A stretch of 8,837 bases of DNA from CBFHSD01 sp965658375 (GTDB lineage Bacteria > Bacteroidota > Bacteroidia > Flavobacteriales_G > Salibacteraceae). This document shows, piece after piece, positions 6,687-8,837 of the stretch. Position numbers and translations under genes: made by a program. Location: the NCBI GenBank assembly GCA_965658375.1, contig CBFHSD010000067.1, positions 1 to 8,837 on the forward strand, in the 5' to 3' direction. The notes beneath the pieces were generated by a model. It made no database searches. It was not told the origin of the DNA and was given only the letters and a program-made list of their open reading frames with translations. Each line of letters starts with the position of its first letter. The first letter of the stretch is position 1.

Positions 6687-8837
6687 TCATCTAATCAATT
6701 GAATGTATCCGCTAGATTCATAAGGTTCTCCGCTCCCTTTAATTCCAGTGAGTGTATAGAAATAAACTCCTTCTGGGTGCTCTTCGCCATCCCAACCATC
6801 TAAAGGTGAGTTCCACTCAAATATTTTCTGCCCCCAGCGATTGTAAACAACAGATTTATAATTTCTTAATCCATTTAAAGGTAAGAAGAAGATATCGTTC
6901 ATCCCATCTCCATTTGGAGTAAACACATTGTAAGTTTCTTCATTGAGAATAACATCGATTATCGTAAATGCCGAATCTACACAACCGTACTCATCTGTTG
7001 CTCTTAGAGCCGCAACATAGCTTCCTTCTATCTCATAAGTATAAGCTGTACCGTAAGAACCATCATCTTGTATAACAATAGGCCATCCTTTGTTCGCATC
7101 ATTTGGAGTGCCATTGGTGTACAAATCCCACACATAATAGATACTTGGGTCTTGGTTAAAAGCAGAGAATCGTACATCAAGTGCTGCATTTCCACTAAAA
7201 GGGCTGTATTCATGAGAAACATCTACCTGTTCATCTCCCTCAATATCAAGATATGATACTGAGAAACTTGGGTCTGGGGTACTGATACGGATAAATGCAT
7301 TCTTAGAAAGTGAATTCCCACAACTGTCGGAAATGGTTCCAACAATGGTATCAGAAGCAGTAAGACTCACTTCTATTGTTGCACCCGTATCTTGAGTTGA
7401 CCAGAGGTAAGAGTAGTAACCCGCGCCATCTTTAGCCTCAAGAGACAATACAAGTGGCTCATCGTAGCACACCACAGAATCATACTCCAAATCTCCTTTC
7501 AGTGGATTATGCGTAATCGCTATGGCTTTAAAGTACCTCGTAACAGATCTATCCACACAAGAATCTCTAACAACCACATTGAAGTTTAAAGAATTTGACG
7601 TCATAGGTCCACTAAACTCCAATTGATCTCCTTCTCCATTGTTCCAATTAATGGCATAATCACCAGAGCCTCCCTCAATTTCTAAAGGCCCAAAATTGAA
7701 CCCTAGGTCTTTACACCAAACGGTATCATTGGTAAAGGGAGCAACAATAAAATCATCATATTCAAACATACCTGCAACAATGGTATCTATCAATTGCTCT
7801 CCTGTACAAGCATCTGTAATGGTAACCACGAATGATTGGTCATTGTTAGTGGCCACATTCGTAATAACTGAATCTGTTTGCCCCGTATTCCATTGGTAAG
7901 TAATGGCTCCGCTGCCACCAGAATAATTGACGGGAATACGCACTGTGTCTCCTACACAAGGAACACGTTGCGCTGTATCTATCAAAGAAATTGAAGGATA
8001 AGATTGAATTGAAACGAAGAAATTCTGAGAAACTGTATCCAATTTACATTTATCAGTGACCCGCATATTTACTGTGTCACTTAAACCGTTAACCAGCAAA
8101 AAGGCTCCCCCATTAAATGATGGGAAATTGTTCCATGAAAATTGAAACGGTGATTCTCCTCCTGTAAAACTAGAGAAGGCAGTGTCTATTGATGTGATGC
8201 AAGGCAATACGATTGGAGAATCTACTCCTGCTACCATAGGTGTGTAATTCATGTACACACTGGCTGTATCAACTATGGTAAATAAACTACACGCATCTGT
8301 AATAGTTACGGTATAATCGGTCCATCCATTTTGATGAATGACACTGTCAATCACAATGCTTTCGGTAGTATCACCCGTACTCCATTGATAGATAAAATCG
8401 GGGAACCCTGTTAAAGGCAAGACTGCTAGATCTGCCGTTTCATTGGGACAAATGATCGTATCTGAGGTGGTAGCTGAGGTAAGTGCAATGGGATCTTCAA
8501 TGTTAAAGGTGACTGTATTGCTATCAAAACCGCAACCTAAAGAGAGGTTAGTGTCCAGCACTTGGATTGAAATTGTTTCTGATCCCTCAGGAACCCCATC
8601 ATTGAATACGGTGATTACTATAGGAATGGTATCCATTCCTGGAAGAAATACATATTGGTTTCCTATGTTGGTGTAATCGGTTCCCATTAAAGCAGTTCCT
8701 CCTACATTAATGTTTACCGTATCTGTGTCATTCACGTTTTCATAACGTACTAAATTCAGAGTTACATCTCCGCATCCCTCAAATAGAATTGAATCTCCTC
8801 CAATACCTGTAAACTCTTGTACCGGGTGAATCTGAAT
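6687..8837 (-). CDS. Large T9SS-exported surface protein (Calx-beta-like, Ig/PKD-like repeats, CHU_C sorting domain), 5' end off the window
   Basis: The leftward frame is open from the window edge to a TGA at 6687-6689, so the C-terminal 716 residues are seen and the start lies beyond 8837; a GTG at 8735 is internal, since homologous-looking sequence continues upstream. Numbering from the first visible codon: about 19-115 is a Calx-beta-like region (FEGCGD, ALMGTDY, PEGSETISI); about 119-516 is five tandem Cys-paired repeats; about 520-630 is a PKD-like module (YVWDLYTNG, then GSYVAALRATDEYGCVD); about 633-716 is a complete sorting domain with FTPNGDGMNDIF (from 639), YNRWGQKIFE (665-674), GWDG and GVYFYTL. 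This C-terminus directs passage through T9SS and surface attachment. Calx-beta plus Ig-like repeats is common in large Flavobacteriia adhesin-like proteins, sometimes with a 'choice-of-anchor L' domain before it, which cannot be checked here. No enzyme domain is visible; adhesion or a structural role is inferred. Confidence 0.92.
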   Translation of the reverse strand: MQIHPVQEFTGIGGDSILFEGCGDVTLNLVRYENVNDTDTVNINVGGTALMGTDYTNIGNQYVFLPGMDTIPIVITVFNDGVPEGSETISIQVLDTNLSLGCGFDSNTVTFNIEDPIALTSATTSDTIICPNETADLAVLPLTGFPDFIYQWSTGDTTESIVIDSVIHQNGWTDYTVTITDACSLFTIVDTASVYMNYTPMVAGVDSPIVLPCITSIDTAFSSFTGGESPFQFSWNNFPSFNGGAFLLVNGLSDTVNMRVTDKCKLDTVSQNFFVSIQSYPSISLIDTAQRVPCVGDTVRIPVNYSGGSGAITYQWNTGQTDSVITNVATNNDQSFVVTITDACTGEQLIDTIVAGMFEYDDFIVAPFTNDTVWCKDLGFNFGPLEIEGGSGDYAINWNNGEGDQLEFSGPMTSNSLNFNVVVRDSCVDRSVTRYFKAIAITHNPLKGDLEYDSVVCYDEPLVLSLEAKDGAGYYSYLWSTQDTGATIEVSLTASDTIVGTISDSCGNSLSKNAFIRISTPDPSFSVSYLDIEGDEQVDVSHEYSPFSGNAALDVRFSAFNQDPSIYYVWDLYTNGTPNDANKGWPIVIQDDGSYGTAYTYEIEGSYVAALRATDEYGCVDSAFTIIDVILNEETYNVFTPNGDGMNDIFFLPLNGLRNYKSVVYNRWGQKIFEWNSPLDGWDGEEHPEGVYFYTLTGIKGSGEPYESSGYIQLIR
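7290..8483 (-). repeat. Five tandem ~82-residue Cys-paired Ig/PKD-like protein repeats
   Basis: Within the right-hand surface protein (numbered from its first visible codon), each unit has a first Cys, a Trp 22-23 residues later in an xxYQWSTGxT-like strand, and a closing D-x-C 27-31 residues after that. First Cys: 130, 213, 294, 375, 457. Trp: 152, 235, 316, 398, 479. Closing Cys: 183, 264, 344, 427, 506. The period is 79-83 residues throughout. The units are diverged in sequence, so this is a protein-level repeat rather than a recent DNA duplication. A disulfide within each unit is inferred from the constant spacing. They resemble the SprB-repeat / Ig-like CHU_C-associated group. Confidence 0.85.

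Noticed and set aside
8443..8676. Plus-strand open frame of 77 codons
   Set aside because: Antisense within the surface-protein repeats, low-complexity shadow with no supporting features.
8733..8735. GTG at 8735 as start of the right-hand surface protein
   Set aside because: The frame stays open to the window end and the upstream codons (FEGCGDVTLNLVRYE) complete the Calx-beta-like region; no signal peptide follows the GTG.

Overview
The window reads as a chromosomal segment from a member of the Bacteroidota, most likely Flavobacteriia or a close relative. Supporting signs are two surface proteins with the type IX secretion (T9SS) C-terminal sorting domain first annotated as 'gliding motility-associated' (CHU_C type), a DUF6089-like outer-membrane protein, A-rich translation starts without a Shine-Dalgarno sequence, and -7 boxes fitting the Bacteroidota consensus TAnnTTTG. 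The DNA is AT-rich throughout. I see no tRNA, rRNA, CRISPR array, transposase or phage gene, so this looks like ordinary chromosome rather than a mobile island.

Layout, left to right. (1) 1-1895, minus strand: a secreted protein with a signal peptide and about six fibronectin-III-like modules, running into a T9SS sorting domain cut off by the left edge. (2) 1928-2872, minus strand: a flavin-dependent oxidoreductase of the nitronate monooxygenase / FabK-like family, 32 nt upstream of gene 1 and probably co-transcribed with it. (3) A divergent intergenic region, 2873-3002. (4) 3003-3986, plus strand: a DUF6089-like exported beta-barrel protein. (5) 4068-5342 and 5351-6622, plus strand: glyA (serine hydroxymethyltransferase) and fahA (fumarylacetoacetase), 8 nt apart and very probably one operon. 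(6) 6645-6678: a perfect 34-nt palindrome flanked by A and T runs, a shared terminator for the convergent genes on either side. (7) 6687-8837, minus strand: the C-terminal 716 residues of a large T9SS-exported surface protein, with a Calx-beta-like region, five Cys-paired repeats of about 82 residues, a PKD-like module and a complete sorting domain.

The middle of the window is housekeeping metabolism: one-carbon/serine-glycine interconversion, the last step of tyrosine breakdown, and an FMN enzyme. It is flanked by two leftward-reading cell-surface proteins with different architectures. No clear new multi-gene system is visible. The most individual features are the very regular Cys-Trp-Asp-x-Cys repeat array of the right-hand protein, the non-canonical start of the sorting domain in the left-hand protein, and the tight coupling of glyA with fahA. 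All genes fully inside the window are intact; both edge genes are truncated only by the window limits.
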